Below, in pieces: positions 1 to 11,970 of a DNA stretch of 64,000 bases. Position 1 is the first letter of the stretch; each line of letters begins with the position of its first letter. The stretch is taken from contig CM074865.1 of assembly GCA_037501455.1 (NCBI GenBank), positions 16,314,501 through 16,378,500 on the forward strand. The letters are read 5' to 3'. The notes under the pieces were generated by a model, which saw only the letters and a program-made list of their open reading frames with translations, had not been told where the DNA came from and made no database searches. This stretch comes from Lantana camara. Taxonomy: Eukaryota > Streptophyta > Magnoliopsida > Lamiales > Verbenaceae. The position numbers and the translations under genes were made by a program.

Positions 1-244
1 TTCGGCTGGTATTATCTTTGGTCGTCTCCAACAACTGGTCTCTTCGCTAATTAGAGTTAAAAAATGAATTCTTGCATGGTGACTTGTCCGAAACTGTTTA
101 TATGCATCAACCTTAGGGCTTCGTTGATCAAACTAAATCAAATTTTGTGTGCAAACTGCACAAATCACTTTACTGTTTAAAACAGGCGTATCGTGCCTGG
201 TACCAGAAGTTCAACACATTTGTTATAGAATGCGGTTTTATTCA
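1..244 (+). pseudogene. Ty1/copia reverse transcriptase fragment, 5' part
   Basis: Translated on the plus strand from about position 61, this reads as the middle of a copia reverse transcriptase, with KNEFLHGDL, then QP-stop-GFVD, then [12 protein letters not shown]. These match the plant copia motifs around the first catalytic block and the CLKQAPRAWY signature. A TAG stands where the family has Gln (QPxGF), so the frame is dead. The frame continues without loss at 4185 once the inserted LTR (245-4179) and one copy of the 5-bp duplication are removed, which proves that 1-244 and 4185-5208 are one element. The upstream part (gag, protease, integrase) lies outside the window. Confidence 0.85.
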
Positions 245-1366
245 TGTTAGGAATAGTGCCCTAGAAAGCCGATTGTATATCCGCTTTGTGCTTTTCCTTA
301 TTGAAATCACAGACAATCTTTGAATGAAATATCGAATTGAGGCAACACTTCTTTATATGCTTTTGTTTGGTATGCGTTTACTTTAGCTGTGCATGTATGA
401 GAACTCCCATAATCCTGATAACTTTAGGACTCTACCATTTAGGAGAAATGGTTCATGAAACGAGCCCTATATCACATAAGTCATGATTAGTAAAATACTC
501 CAAACCGATGAGTCCTACCGACAGTGGGAGTGTCAACCTGACTCCGTTAAGGCTTACTTGTGGGATCACGCCCTTAAGAAGGGCCACCTTGTTTCATGGA
601 GGCGCAAAGTGTATAGTTGATACGTGCGTGATACATGAGGGTGCTTACTTCAATAAGTAAGTTCACTGAGGTGCCCCGTGTGAGAACATTCCTAAATGGG
701 AAAGGAAGTTTCTATTTCATGAAATGGAAACTTCCAGATTAGGAAATATCTCACGAGTCATTGATGTGATTAATTGATCCTTAGACTTGAGGTTCCATGT
801 CACTTTATGAGTTAACTCTGTAGTCTTAGGTATAAGCTTTAAAGGGTGTCGCCTTAGACAACTGATTCAAGGCTTATGTTGGGGCTGCACAAGTGATTCA
901 TGAAAGTGAATGAGAATCAAGAAAGGACCTACACTTGCATTTGCAAGGTGATCTCTTATTGTGTAAGTCATTCATATGTCATATGGAGTCCTTGGCCAAG
1001 GCAGTAGATCAAGACATCAAGAAAAGGGTTTCTTGGATTGAGATCAAATGGATATGAAATGCACTTAGCTTTAAGACCGGATTATTAGGGTTCTGATTAT
1101 TCCCTTACCCTAGGTCTTGGTTGAGAGATAGTAAGTAGGAGGATTGTACCTCACATGAATCAATGACTTAAAGGTTCTGTCGAATCCGAACATTCCAATT
1201 CAGCTAGGGGTTAAACACCTGTTGCTAGACTATGGTCGTTTAATCTGTAAACTGATTAATTAATTAGTGAATTAATTAATTAGGGTCACTGTTAATTGAA
1301 TTGAGAACCTAGAGGGTCACACACAACAACTTGGTTACATGAGTTGAGGCTTGAAAATGATTAAAC

Positions 1367-3323
1367 TGTTGGAAAATACGAATCAGAAAGCAGCGGAATT
1401 TAAAAAAATTTCCCCAACAAAAGGACCTTGGACTCGCAATCGTGTATCCAAATTCGTAGAGTTAACAAACTTACTTTTCTTTTATTCTTTCTTGAAGCGT
1501 TTCAAGCCACCCAAGAACGCTCTTCTCGCGGCTTGATCCCCTCTCCTTAGTAAAGCTCGAATCTTCAAACTTCTAACTTGAAGCTCTCTAGAGATAGTCC
1601 ACCAACTTGATCACAATCTAACTAGTAAGGATGCTAGTTCTCTAGTTAGTGTTTAGGCTTAACCTAGGGTTTCGTTTATTTTGGAGAAAGGATGGTGTTC
1701 AACACATGAACCAAAAGAATTGTCAAATAGCTCTAAGGGGAGCTCGAGCTCCCCTATTTATAATAAGGGAGTGGCCGAAAATCCTAGTTCTTATGGGCTA
1801 GGGTTTTGGTCTCTCTCTCTCCTATTACTTGATCATCAAGTAATTTTGACTTTGACTTTGAATTCAAATTCAAATCAACTTTCAAGAGAGCTAAAAATAT
1901 TCAAACTATTTTTGGATAATTTTATACTTTATTTATTTAAAATAAATAACTTATTTTATCTAATTAATTAATTCATAATTAATTAACTAGATTATTTTTT
2001 CTCCAAAATAAGACTTTCTTTTTAATTCAAAAAATTAAACCAAAGTCTATTAAATAATTACTCACATTAATTATTTAACACATAAATAAATATACACATA
2101 TATTTACACACGTGTGAGACACGTGTCACAAGGACACGTGTCACTCATGTGAGCCACACGTGTGGTTCACACGTGTGGAACCCTCTTGGCCCGATTAACT
2201 CGTTTAATCATTTTCAAGCCTCAACTCATGTAACCAAGTTGTTGTGTGTGACCCTCTAGGTTCTCAATTCAATTAGCAGTGACCCTAATTAATTAATTCA
2301 CTAATTAATTAATCAGTCCACAGATTAAACGACCATAGTCTAGCAACAGGTGTTTAACCCCTAGCTGAATTGGAATGTTCGGATTCGACAGAACCTTTAA
2401 GTCATTGATTCATGTGAGATACAATCCTCCTACTTACTATCTCTCAACCAAGATCTAGGGCAAGGGAATAATCAGAACCCTAATAATCCGGTCTTAAAGC
2501 TAAGTGCATTTCATATCCATTTGATCTCAATCCAAGAGACCCTTTTCTTGATGTCTTGATCTACTGCCTTGGCCAAGGACTCCATATGGCATATGAATGA
2601 CTTACATAATAAGAGATCACCTTGCAAATGCAAGTGTAGGTCCTTTCTTGATTCTCATTCACTTTCATGAATCACTTGTGCAGCCCCAGTATAAGCCTTG
2701 AATCAGTTGTCTAAGGCGACACCCTTTAAAGCTTATACCTAAGACTACAGAGTTAACTCATAAAGTGACAAGGAACCTCAAGTCTAAGGATCAATTAATC
2801 ACATCAATGACTCGTGAGATATTTCCTAATCTGGAAGTTTCCATTTCCTGAAATAGAAACTTCCTTTCCCATTTAGGAATCTTCTCACACAGGGCACCTC
2901 AGTGAACTTACTTATTAAAGTAAGCACCCTCATGTATCACGCACGTATCAACTATACACTTTGCACCTCCATGAAACAAGGTGGTCCTTCTTAAGGGCGT
3001 GATCCCACAAGCAAGCCTTAGAGGAGTCAAGTTGACTCTCCCACTGTCGGTAGGACTCATCGGCTTGGAGTATTTTACTAATCATGACTTATGTGATATA
3101 GGGCTCGTTTCATGAACCATTTCACCTAAATGGTAGAGTCCTAAAGTCATCAGGATTAGGGGAGTTCTCATACATGCACAGATAAAGTAAACGCATACCA
3201 AACAAGAGCATATAAAGAAGTGTTGCCTCAATTCGTTATTTCATTCAAAGATTGTCTGTGATTACAATAAGGAAAATCACAAAGCGGATATACAATCGGC
3301 TTTCTAGGGCACTATTCCTAACA
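1367..3323 (-). mobile_element. Solo LTR (inner), inserted in the outer LTR
   Basis: Runs from TGTTGGAAAA to CCTAACA and is flanked by the 5-bp duplication TAAAC (1362-1366 and 3324-3328). Its two halves are the reverse complements of the two halves of the surrounding LTR, so the same family inserted into itself head-on. Length is about 1.96 kb. On the minus strand a TATAAATA box lies at 1755-1762, which supports minus as the sense strand. The open frame at 1681-1971 lies inside LTR sequence and is not a gene. Confidence 0.9.
2107..2178. promoter_or_regulatory. G-box (CACGTG) cluster in inner solo LTR
   Basis: At least four CACGTG cores within about 70 bp, several in the palindromic form ACACGTGT. 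CACGTG is the plant G-box/ABRE core bound by bZIP and bHLH factors. The cluster recurs at the same place in the other LTR copies. A regulatory role is inference. Confidence 0.5.
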
Positions 3324-3352
3324 TAAACGAGTTAATCGGGCCAAGAGGGTTC

Positions 3353-3418
3353 CACACGTGTGAAACCACACGTGTGGGTCACGTGAGTGACACATGTGGG
3401 TCACGTGTCTCACACGTG
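3353..3418. promoter_or_regulatory. G-box cluster in outer solo LTR
   Basis: The same CACGTG-rich stretch as in the inner LTR, in opposite orientation, directly followed by a (TA)n tract (about 3421-3480). Confidence 0.5.
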
Positions 3419-3427
3419 ATTATATAT

Positions 3428-3486
<59 letters not shown>

Positions 3487-4184
3487 ATTAATTAATTATT
3501 TAGTAGACTTTGGTTTAATTTTGAATTAAAAAGAAAGTCTAATTTTGGAGAAAAATAATCTAGTTAATTAATTGTGAATTAATTAATTAGATAAAATAAG
3601 TTATTTATTTTTAAATAAATAAAGTATAATAATATCCAGAAGGGTTTGGATATTTTAGCTCTCTTAAAAGTTGATTTGAATTTGAATTCAAAGTCAAAGT
3701 CAAAATTACTTGATGATCAAGTAATAGGAGAGAGGGACCAAAATCCTTAGCCCATAAGGACTAGGGATTTTCGGCCACTCCCCTCCTATATATAGGGGAG
3801 CTCGAGCTCCGGTTGGAGCTAATCGAGAATTCTTTTGGTTCATGTGTTGAACACCATCCTTTCTCCAAGATAAAATAAACCCTAGGTTAAGCCTAAACAC
3901 TAACTAGAGAACTAGCATCCTTACTAGTTAGATTGTAGTCAAGTTGGTGGACTATCTCTAGAGAGCTTCAAGTTAGAAGTTTGAAGATTCGAGCTTTACC
4001 AACCGGAGGGGATCAAGCTGCGAGAAGAGCGTTCTTGGGTGGCTTGAAACGCTTCAAGAAAGATTATTGAAAAGTAAGTTTCTAATCTCTACGAATTTGG
4101 ATACACGATTGCGAGTCCAAGATCCTTTTGTTGGAAAATTTTTAAATTTTCGCTGCTTTTCTGATTCCGTTTTCCAACAATTCA

Positions 4185-5208
4185 TTCTCCTCATGATTCC
4201 TCAATGTTCATCAAACATATTGATTATCATATTTTTAATCTCTTAATCTATGTTGTTGACATTATTCTTACAGGGATTTCTGATTCTCTCATTACGAAGT
4301 TTATTCTAGAACTTTCTCACAAGTTTGATATGAAGGATCTCGGACCACTCCACTACTTTCTTGGCATGGAAGTTTCCGTTCATCAAAAGGGTCTCCTTCT
4401 AACTCAAACTAAATATGCTGTTTAACTTCTCAAGTCGTATAGGTTTTACGGGGCAAAACCAATTTCGACTCCACATTCCGGAGTTTGGTTAAATTCCAGC
4501 GAAGGTGAATTGCTCATAGATCCTACAGAGTTCCATCAACTTGTAGGAGCACTTCGATATCTCACCATGACATGCCAGGATATTTGTTTTGCTGTCAACT
4601 CTATCTGTTAGTTTATGCATGCTCCTCGTACCGGTCATCTTCTTGCAGCCAAACGGATTCTTCGGTACATTAAGGGTACTCTGGAATTTGGTATTTACTT
4701 CACTCGTTGTTCCAGTTTTACTTTGATTGGATTTTGCGATGCTGATTGGGCTCGTTTCCCAGACACTCTTCGTTCCGCCACAGGTTATGCTATCTATTTT
4801 GGGTCGAATCTCATCTCTTGGCATTCCCGTAAACAACCCACTGTCTCTAAGTCAAGTTCCGAAGCTGAATATCGTGTCTTATCAAGTTTGAGCTCTGAAC
4901 TTCTCTGGTTTTTGCATCTCCTCAAGTTCTTGAAAATAGAACTACAACGACCTCTTAACATTCATTGTGATAATCTTAGTACCATTTATATGGCTACTAA
5001 ATCCAGTGGTTTACAATAGGAGCAAACACATTGAGATTGATGTTCACTTTATACGAGAGAAAGTGGTTACTGTAACTTTCAAACTTCACTACATTGGTAT
5101 TAAAGATCAGATTGTTGATATCCTAACGAAACTTCTTTACCATCCACGCCATGAAGATCTTCGTACCAAGCTTTGCGTTTTAAACCCACCTTAAGCTTGC
5201 GGGAGGGG
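4185..5208 (+). pseudogene. Ty1/copia RT C-terminal part and RNase H
   Basis: Continues the fragment at 1-244. Visible copia motifs are KFDMKDLGPLHYFLGMEV (end of the RT), then DADWA, WHSRKQPTVSKSSSEAEYR and the SKHIEIDVHFIREKV block of the RNase H. The RT YVDD box is degraded (YVVD near 4250). A TAA near 4424, a TAG near 4608 (Gln expected before FMHAP) and a frame change around 4970-5020 break the frame. The reading ends at 5194, just before a purine-rich tract (GGGAGGGG at 5201-5208) that looks like the polypurine tract next to the 3' LTR. Non-functional remnant. Confidence 0.85.
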
Positions 5209-5400
5209 TGTTAGAGTAATCTTAGGGATTATGTTTATATTTAGGATATATTTAGTTGTACATTTATATTCATTATATCCCTTACTCCCTTAAATTTCTC
5301 TAGTATCTTTAGTGTAAATCTTTAGGATTGTAATTGTATGATATATACCTTGTAATGTCCTTTGAGATGTAACAGAGAAAATTCAATCCTTTCAATTACA
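5209..5400 (+). mobile_element. Probable 3' LTR of the copia remnant
   Basis: Starts TGTTAGAG immediately after the purine-rich tract and ends near CAATTACA, about 192 bp. Short LTRs of this size are typical of small plant copia lineages such as Ale/Retrofit. The 5' LTR is outside the window, so the exact end is uncertain. Confidence 0.6.
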
Positions 5401-5509
5401 CCCTATGAGTCTATATATTGTAAGAATTAAGATAGTAATTTTTTTTTTCCACCTTCACGATACATATATTTTAAATTTTTGTGCTATTTAATTTCGGAGA
5501 ATTAATGAA

Positions 5510-6405
5510 AGGTCTCCACTATACCACAACACTTCTTCTAAACCCCCCAATTAGTTTTTTACAAGTTTTAAGGACCAAATATTCATAAAAGTTTTCCTAA
5601 ACCCCCTATTTCGCTTAAAAAGACTAAAATGCCCTTAATAAAATATGAAAAATTACCCCCAATACCCTTTTCTTTCCTTCCCCTTTTTTCTTTTTCTTTT
5701 TCCTTTGTTTTTTTCCTTTCTTCTTCCTCTTTTTTCTGTTGAACACGCAGGTACACCTGCGGCGGCGCCGCCACCATCTCCGGCCACTTTTCGGAGACAG
5801 GACTACGTGTTTTAACTCATTTCGACGACGCGACTTCATTGGTACCAACCACATCTATTGAAAATGGCCGGAGAAGGCACCGGGAGGCCCGCCGAAAACC
5901 TGCAAATAGAAAATGAGTTTTTTGTCCGGTGACATTTTCCGACGAAAATTGTATGGATCTTGAAGTTCTCGACATGATAAACATATTGCAAGGAACGGAT
6001 TCGATTTTCGTCAAGCGATTTGAGAGTTATCGTCATTTCTTTTTTAGATCTAAAATTTTTAGATTTGAAATTGGGGACAAATGGCTTCGAATTTTGAAAA
6101 ACTAACCGAAGATATGGAACGAGGACGAGGAATACGTCCCCGGTGAATTTTCCGAGATTTTTTGGACCATCTCCGGCGGTGGTCCAGTGGTGGCGGCGGC
6201 GGAGCTCCGACGAAAGGAGGGAGGAAGAAGATGATGAGGTGTGGATTTAGTAAAAAGGGTATGGAAAAAGTAAAAAAATAGGGGTAAAATAGACTTTTTA
6301 GGTGATTAGGGGGTTTAGAAAAAATGTTTTGTGTATTGGGGATTGTAAATGTATAAAAATTGAATTGGGGGGTTTTGAATAAGTATTAGGGATATTTGGT
6401 ACTGT
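5510..6405. mobile_element. Non-autonomous TIR element with GC-rich interior
   Basis: The first about 100 bp (AAACCCCCCAATT, then CTAAACCCCCTA) and the reverse complement of the last about 100 bp share the same order of motifs, giving diverged terminal inverted repeats. The interior (about 5740-6240) is much more GC-rich than the flanks and contains pyrimidine and CGG-rich runs. No convincing coding frame: the two minus-strand frames near 5583-5854 are low-complexity Lys/Glu/Arg translations. Exact ends and target duplication not resolved. It could be a MULE-type MITE carrying captured host sequence. Confidence 0.45.
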
Positions 6406-6419
6406 TAAAAAATTGCCCC

Positions 6420-7228
6420 ATTTATTTTTATATTAGTTTATGGCTTTTCCCTCTTGTTTTCTTTTTCTTTTTGATAGAAAAATATTTACTCTCGATCTAT
6501 AAAACTGTAATTATACATATCATTGTTCAATGATAATTTACCTATATTTTAATTTTTCATGGTATTTATTTGTATACTAATTTATGGGTTTTCTTTATAT
6601 TTTTTTAATAGATAAATACCTTTTGAAGTCTTTATTCAAGTACGACTCATGGAGAAGGTAATTATACATATATTTGTTCAAGGATAATTTATATATTGTT
6701 TATATATAATTTTGTACTAACATATTACTCGTGCGACGTGTGGTAATTTTTATTTTAAAACAACTTATTAAAAAGTAAAAACAATATTTGTTATCTTAAA
6801 GTTTTATTTTATTATTTCTCCACTGTATAGTTCATATAATCACTTATTTATCGGTATAAATTATAATTTTAGGTGGAAACAAAAAAAAAAAAAAAAATTT
6901 ATTCGTATTCTATAAATATTCAATGGAACAATATGTATACATATTTTTATATTTTTTATAAATAAATAAAATGCTAAATATTCTTTATAGTATAGGATAA
7001 TATTTACAATATTTCAAACTCAAATTAATAAATTAAAAAATATGGTGGAAATGGTTATCTTTTCTATTTTAAATATACTCTTTTGATTCCATATTTTACA
7101 ACATTATTCCATTTTTATAAATTTTACACATTTAAAGGTATAACAATAAAATAAAAGTTCACATTTTTTTTTATTGCATTATAATTTTACTTTAAAATTA
7201 TCTTACTGTTTGCATTAGTTTTCGGTGG

Positions 7229-7284
<56 letters not shown>

Positions 7285-7360
7285 TAGAATTTTGATTATA
7301 ATTGATTTACTTGGTGTTTTGTTATATTTTCCAAGTTCACATATTAAGATAGTAATTTTT
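6420..7360. other. AT-rich intergenic DNA
   Basis: Contains poly-A/T runs and a (TA)n microsatellite at about 7236-7281. No gene seen. Confidence 0.6.
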
Positions 7361-7363
7361 GTG

Positions 7364-7772
7364 TTTTGGAAAGTTACATTTGTGATTTGACTATCCTACT
7401 AGATAGGATAATTGCTAGATAGGGTAATTACAAAGTAGTCCATCTTTATTCAAAAATTATAATTTAATCCCTAAATGTTATAAACCGTTTGTGATCCCTC
7501 TATTTCGTTAAGGTTCCATTAGGGTTGAGTTTGTCCTTCCATTAATTTAATAAATAAAATAACAAATTCATCCTGGAATATACACATTCTAACAAAATGA
7601 TCTCTATGTATTACACAAATTACAATCCAATCCTTGGGGACAGAACCCAACCCTAACGGAATAGAGGGGTCACAAACGACTCGTAACATTTAGGGATTAA
7701 ATTGTAATTTTCGGATAAAGATGGAATGTATTGTAATTCTCCTATCTAACTGGGTAGTCAGATGTAATTTTC
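7364..7772. mobile_element. MITE with long terminal inverted repeats
   Basis: The left arm (AATTTAATCCCTAAATGTTA, then GTGATCCCTCTATTTCGTTA) is matched in reverse complement by the right arm ending near 7770. The arms cover most of the element, so it can fold back on itself. No coding capacity. Resembles the common plant Mutator-type MITEs. Target duplication not clear. Confidence 0.6.
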
Positions 7773-7825
7773 TCTTTATGTTTTTAATTAGCTTTTTTTA
7801 TGTAACTAGATTTTTGTTTTCTGTT

Positions 7826-7826
7826 G

Positions 7827-7874
<48 letters not shown>
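7826..7874. repeat. (ATT)n microsatellite
   Basis: About 16 uninterrupted ATT units. Confidence 0.95.
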
Positions 7875-8707
7875 TCTACTTTGTTTATTACATATAAGTG
7901 CAGCGTACAAATATATTTTTAATAAATTTATGATATGATTGAAGTGAGCACTATGCCAATTGATTAACAGAGTTTTCACATTCATAAATAATGAATATTC
8001 ATTCGTCCTCTAGGGAATGACCCAGAGAAATAGCCAACTAATTCTCGTGGCCAGTGGGCTGTGAGTTCTTCATATAAACAAATCAAATTGTATATGAATG
8101 AAAAAGAATTTGTTAAAAATAATGCTTGGGTTTTAGTATTAATATCTTTATACAATTTTCGTTAATTTCATAAATAAGGAAAATATCATGAAAATATTTG
8201 GTTCTAATTAAATTCAATTATGTCCACCTATAAATATTCAAAGGGGACTTTTTAATAATAAATTTATAAATAATATTAACCAATGAATTTTTTATTAGAA
8301 TTAAAATATTTCAAAAAAATTTAAATTTTATGAGTTGTATTTGAATTTTGGGTCACATTAATTTCATGATTCGAATTTAAATTGAAATATAGTTTTCTAA
8401 ATTTATGTATTCAAAATAAATTTTATTATATATTAAAACTTTGATTGAGGACAACTTTCAAAAATTAAAAAATTTATAAATTATTAAATGAATAAATTAA
8501 GTCAATGATCATCAACATTAACCGGTCACAAATAATTTTAATTAAAAATCTCTAAAAAAATCACCAAAATTTCATTCAATGTTCAATTGTAGTCAAACAA
8601 ATCTTTCCTATATATTATAATATAAATATAGATAGATAGATAGATATCGATGTAGCAGTTTATTATTAGGCAATTCAATTGAAAACAACGAGTCCCGAAT
8701 GCCTAAG

Positions 8708-8747
<40 letters not shown>
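7875..8747. other. AT-rich DNA ending in a (TA)n tract
   Basis: No gene seen. A GATA microsatellite lies near 8629-8643, and the (TA)n tract at about 8711-8747 is the target of the next MITE. Confidence 0.6.
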
Positions 8748-8751
<4 letters not shown>

Positions 8752-9121
8752 AATTACACTAAGGTCCCCTGAGGTTTGGCATAATTACAAATTAATCCCT
8801 CCATTTTTGGAAATTACAGATTAGTCTCTATAAATAATGTTCCAATTGATGTCCCTAAACGCCGTTAGGTTTCCATTAATTTTGACATTTGAATTTTCAA
8901 AAAACATTACAAAAAAATCTCTGAACTATGAATTTTCTTACAAAACGACCCCTTAACTAAATCACATCAACAATATAGTCCTGTCAACATTAACGAAACC
9001 CTAACGGCGTGTAGGGACCTCAATTGAAACAGTATTTATAGGGACTAATCCGTAATTTCCAGAAGTAGAGGGATTAATTTGTAATTATACCAAACCTTAG
9101 GGGACCTTGGTGTAATTTGCC
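8748..9121. mobile_element. Mutator-type MITE in a (TA)n tract
   Basis: Begins GGCAAATTACACTAAGGTCC and ends with the near-perfect reverse complement GGACCTTGGTGTAATTTGCC. The inverted arms run about 150 bp each, including matching Pu/Py blocks around CTAACGGCG. It is flanked on both sides by TATATATAT, so a 9-bp duplication is plausible but cannot be told from the microsatellite. No coding capacity. Confidence 0.8.
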
Positions 9122-9330
9122 CTATATATATATAATAAACGTATACCCAACATAAAAATAATTCATATTTTTTCATCGGTCTTTTTATTAAAAAATTAAT
9201 ATTAATAGGGTTGAAACAGAATTTTTCTCACTCCTATGGTACACAATACATATTACATAGATGGAAAAAATAAAAAAGGAAACATAGATGAAGGAGAGAG
9301 AGAAGGAGGGGAGAGAAACGATATGAGTAC

Positions 9331-9338
9331 TATATAAT
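9331..9338 (+). promoter_or_regulatory. TATA box of the F-box gene at 9831
   Basis: TATATAAT in a GC-richer context, followed 20-40 bp later by a pyrimidine-rich TCATCTCTCTCTG stretch typical of plant transcription starts. It is about 220 bp upstream of the leader exon (9552-9612) shared with the other F-box copies. Confidence 0.5.
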
Positions 9339-9551
9339 ACCCGCTCTTCTCATTAACTTCATCTCTCTCTGTCCCCTTATAAGAGACAACCACCGCTTCT
9401 TCAAACTTGGGCAGCAAGCTTCGGTTGAAATTCCACTTTCTCTAGATTGAAATATTTACCAGTTACGCTTCAAATATCTGGGCATTGCTTTATTTTATTG
9501 TCTGAAATTTTATTACGATTTTTCTTTATTTATTTTTAATTTCTTCAACAG

Positions 9552-9612
9552 GTCGAATTAATATTATATGTTGAAGTTTGGTCCACTTGGTGATCATTAT
9601 GAATCTTTGAAG
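9552..9612 (+). other. Probable 5' UTR exon of the 9831 F-box gene
   Basis: Starts after CTTCAACAG and ends before GGTTTTC, matching leader exons at about 25507 and 35769 upstream of the other F-box copies. In this copy the frame has an early TAA, so it is non-coding. A further acceptor, CATTTGCAG, lies just before the start-codon exon (about 9809). Confidence 0.5.
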
Positions 9613-9830
9613 GTTTTCTTTTTCTTCTTGTTTATGGATTTCTGCCATGGTTATAAGCTTCAATGAGAAAAATTAGTTGTTGTTTTCATACGCAGAGTTT
9701 TTGGAACACTTGACAGTACCATATATTATATCTTCATTAGATGTAATTATTACAGCAAAATTTATGTTTTTTTTCTCAACAGCACTCACATTGATACTCA
9801 TTTGCAGGATCTGTATTCTGTCCGAGATTG

Positions 9831-11299
9831 ATGGATAGAACAGGGAAAACAATATGCTCTGCTACTGATAGGATTAGCAACCTTCCCTCCAATTTGGTCG
9901 AAGAGATTCTCAAGTACTTGCCTTTGCGTGATGCCGTGAGGACAAGCATACTATCAAGAAGGTGGCGGTACCAATGGACAACCATTCCATATCTCGTTTT
10001 TGACCAAAGTTTCAAAGAAAAATTACTCGGCAAGTACAATATTGAGTCCATCATTTATCAAGTGCTTTTACTCCACAAAGGCCCCATAGTCACGTTCATA
10101 CACAGAGATATCGATATTCTTCGGCCTTCTCTTGATCACTGGCTCAATTTCTTGCTTAATAATCATATTGAACATCTCATACTTCTGTTTCCCTATTTGG
10201 GCGTTTATGAAAGAAGAATGCCGCTCCTTCTATTTTCTTTTGATCAGCTCACGAGTTTGATTCTTTGGAATTGTGAGCTCACACCTCCGTCTGAATTACC
10301 AACATTTGGTAAACTTGTCGAACTCCGGCTTTCGAATGTCCGCATCGAACCGGGACCGTTGAACAAGTTTATTGACAAATGTCCATTACTTAGACGTTTA
10401 CTCCTCTTCTTCTGTCATTCCAATACCTCCATGGAGGAGATTAAGATTGGTTCTCCTGATCTCGAGTATTTCGGGTTTGGCAACCGTGACGGACTTCCTA
10501 AAATCTGTATTAAACGCGCAACGCTCCTTAAGGAAGTTGGAATTGCTCTTTGTGGAAGTAGTTCACTGGAAACATCTCAAAGTAACTTGATTGGGTTTTT
10601 TGGTCAATTATCATCCATTAAAAGTTTGGAAATTTCTCGAAGCGCAGTGAAGGTAATAAGAATAGTTTAATTTCACTTTCTTTGGAATGTCTGAAATTGC
10701 ATTTCTTGGGCAAGCGTCTTACTTTTTCTTGTATAATTTTCTTTTAGTTGATTGCAAGAGCTGGTGTGGGAAGCAAGTTTCCAAGCAAGTTTATCAATCT
10801 GGATGACCTTCAGTTGTCTATGATTGATTTTTGCAAACTCAATGAAATCCGCTGTATTGTTTGCTTGATCAGAAGCTTTCCCAATTTGCGAAGGCTTATT
10901 ATATTCGTAAGTAATTGGAGCATATATTCTGTCATATAAGCTCTGGACTTTTATGCAAGTTTTTCTTTCTATCTGACTCTCTCTTGTCTTCTTATCAATC
11001 AGTCGTACAATATCAGCATTGATGATGGTGGCACGAAGCCGGTCGTTGAATTTATAAAGAGACAACAAGGCTCCAAACTTATAAATCTTAAGTGTGTGGC
11101 AATGTATGGTTTCTCATGTTCAGAGCCCGAAATGGAATTTGTGAAACTTATTTTGACAGTATCAACTGCACTTGAAAAGCTGGAACTGAAACTCAATCCC
11201 TGTTTAAAAGATGCAACAGGTAAAGTAGTGCTCCGAATGTTCATAGAGTTGCCCAGATTCCGCAGGGCATCATCTAAAGCAGAAATCATTATAACCTGA
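9831..11299 (+). CDS. F-box/FBD/LRR-repeat protein, At1g13570-like (intact, 3 exons)
   Basis: Exons 9831-10652, 10748-10906 and 11003-11299, all phase 0 with GT/AG introns, giving 425 aa. Residues about 13-55 form the F-box (ISNLPSNLVEEILKYLPLRD, then SILSRRWRYQW), which binds Skp1 in SCF ubiquitin ligases. Leucine-rich repeat-like segments follow (for example LVELRLSNVRI, CPLLRRLLL), and exon 3 carries the FBD domain (EPEMEFVKLIL). This is the plant F-box/FBD/LRR architecture; the substrate is unknown. I start at ATG 9831 because the preceding in-frame codon is TTG and a leader exon with stops lies upstream. Exon 2 is exactly 159 nt, as in the 25.9 kb copy. Exon 1 is much more diverged from the other copies than they are from each other, so this is an older paralogue. 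Confidence 0.9.
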
Positions 11300-11825
11300 G
11301 TTGATCTGAGCCAAGAAACCACAAAAGTGATTATATGAGTTGCAGCAGTTAATCTAGTCCCTTATCTATTGTTAAGGGTTGCAGCAATTAATTTAGTGGT
11401 TTAGTTTGTATATTTGACTCGCACCTTTTGATCTTTAGACTCATATAAAGAGAGTCTCTTTAGTGAAGTGCAGGGTTGATTTTGCTGCTATGACTAAAGT
11501 CACACTTTGTTTGATGTAGAGAAAAAATCTCATTCTCATATTCCTCCCTAAAATCACGAGTGCGAATAAACTTGTTATTCAACTTATATACAGATTTTCA
11601 ATACTATCATAAAAAACAATCCTTTCAGCAAGGTAGTTCCTTTTTTTTTTTTTAAATATACACGCAAGTGGCCAGAAAAATTCGAACCTCGATGCCCTAA
11701 AGAAAAAACCTTTTTTAGCAACTTGTTAATTTTGTTTTCTTTTTTTGTGTGGCAGAATCTTATCTAAGAAATAATTTTTATTTGACGCATTTAAGTCAAG
11801 TATCCAGAATGTTTTTAATCCAATA
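11300..11825. other. Downstream region of the F-box gene
   Basis: Probable 3' UTR and AT-rich spacer with a poly-T run near 11640. No gene seen. Confidence 0.5.
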
Positions 11826-11970
11826 ATGGGTATGGATATTCATAAGGTCGAAGGAGGTCGGTTTCTCATTACATTTTCTTATTTGTACGACTATCAGAGA
11901 ATTTTGATAGGGGGTCCTTGGGCTTTCCAGAAAAACTTATTGATTTTAAGGGAGAGATCGGGGAACAGGA
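11826..11970 (+). pseudogene. LINE ORF1 (DUF4283) fragment
   Basis: The plus-strand frame reads GGRFLITFSYLYDYQRILI then GGPWAFQKNLLILRE, the signature of the DUF4283 domain in ORF1 of plant L1-type LINEs. No zinc knuckle or other LINE part adjoins it, so it is an isolated scrap. Confidence 0.65.

Larger units (their letters stand above)
245..4179 (+). mobile_element. Solo LTR (outer), interrupted by a second solo LTR
   Basis: Begins TGTTAGGAATAG and ends TTTTCCAACA, flanked by the direct duplication ATTCA (240-244 and 4180-4184), as expected for LTR-retrotransposon integration. The LTR is in two pieces, 245-1366 and 3329-4179 (about 1.97 kb together), because a second copy of the same LTR family lies between them in opposite orientation. 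There is no internal coding domain, primer-binding site or polypurine tract, so this is a solo LTR left by LTR-LTR recombination. The plus strand is probably sense: a TATATATA stretch near 3787 precedes the presumed R-U5 part, and plant copia LTRs commonly end in CCAACA. The lineage is probably Ty1/copia but is not proven. Confidence 0.88.

Noticed and set aside
1681..1971. 96-codon plus-strand open frame
   Set aside because: Lies wholly inside a solo LTR; no domain, and the frame is not maintained in the other LTR copies.
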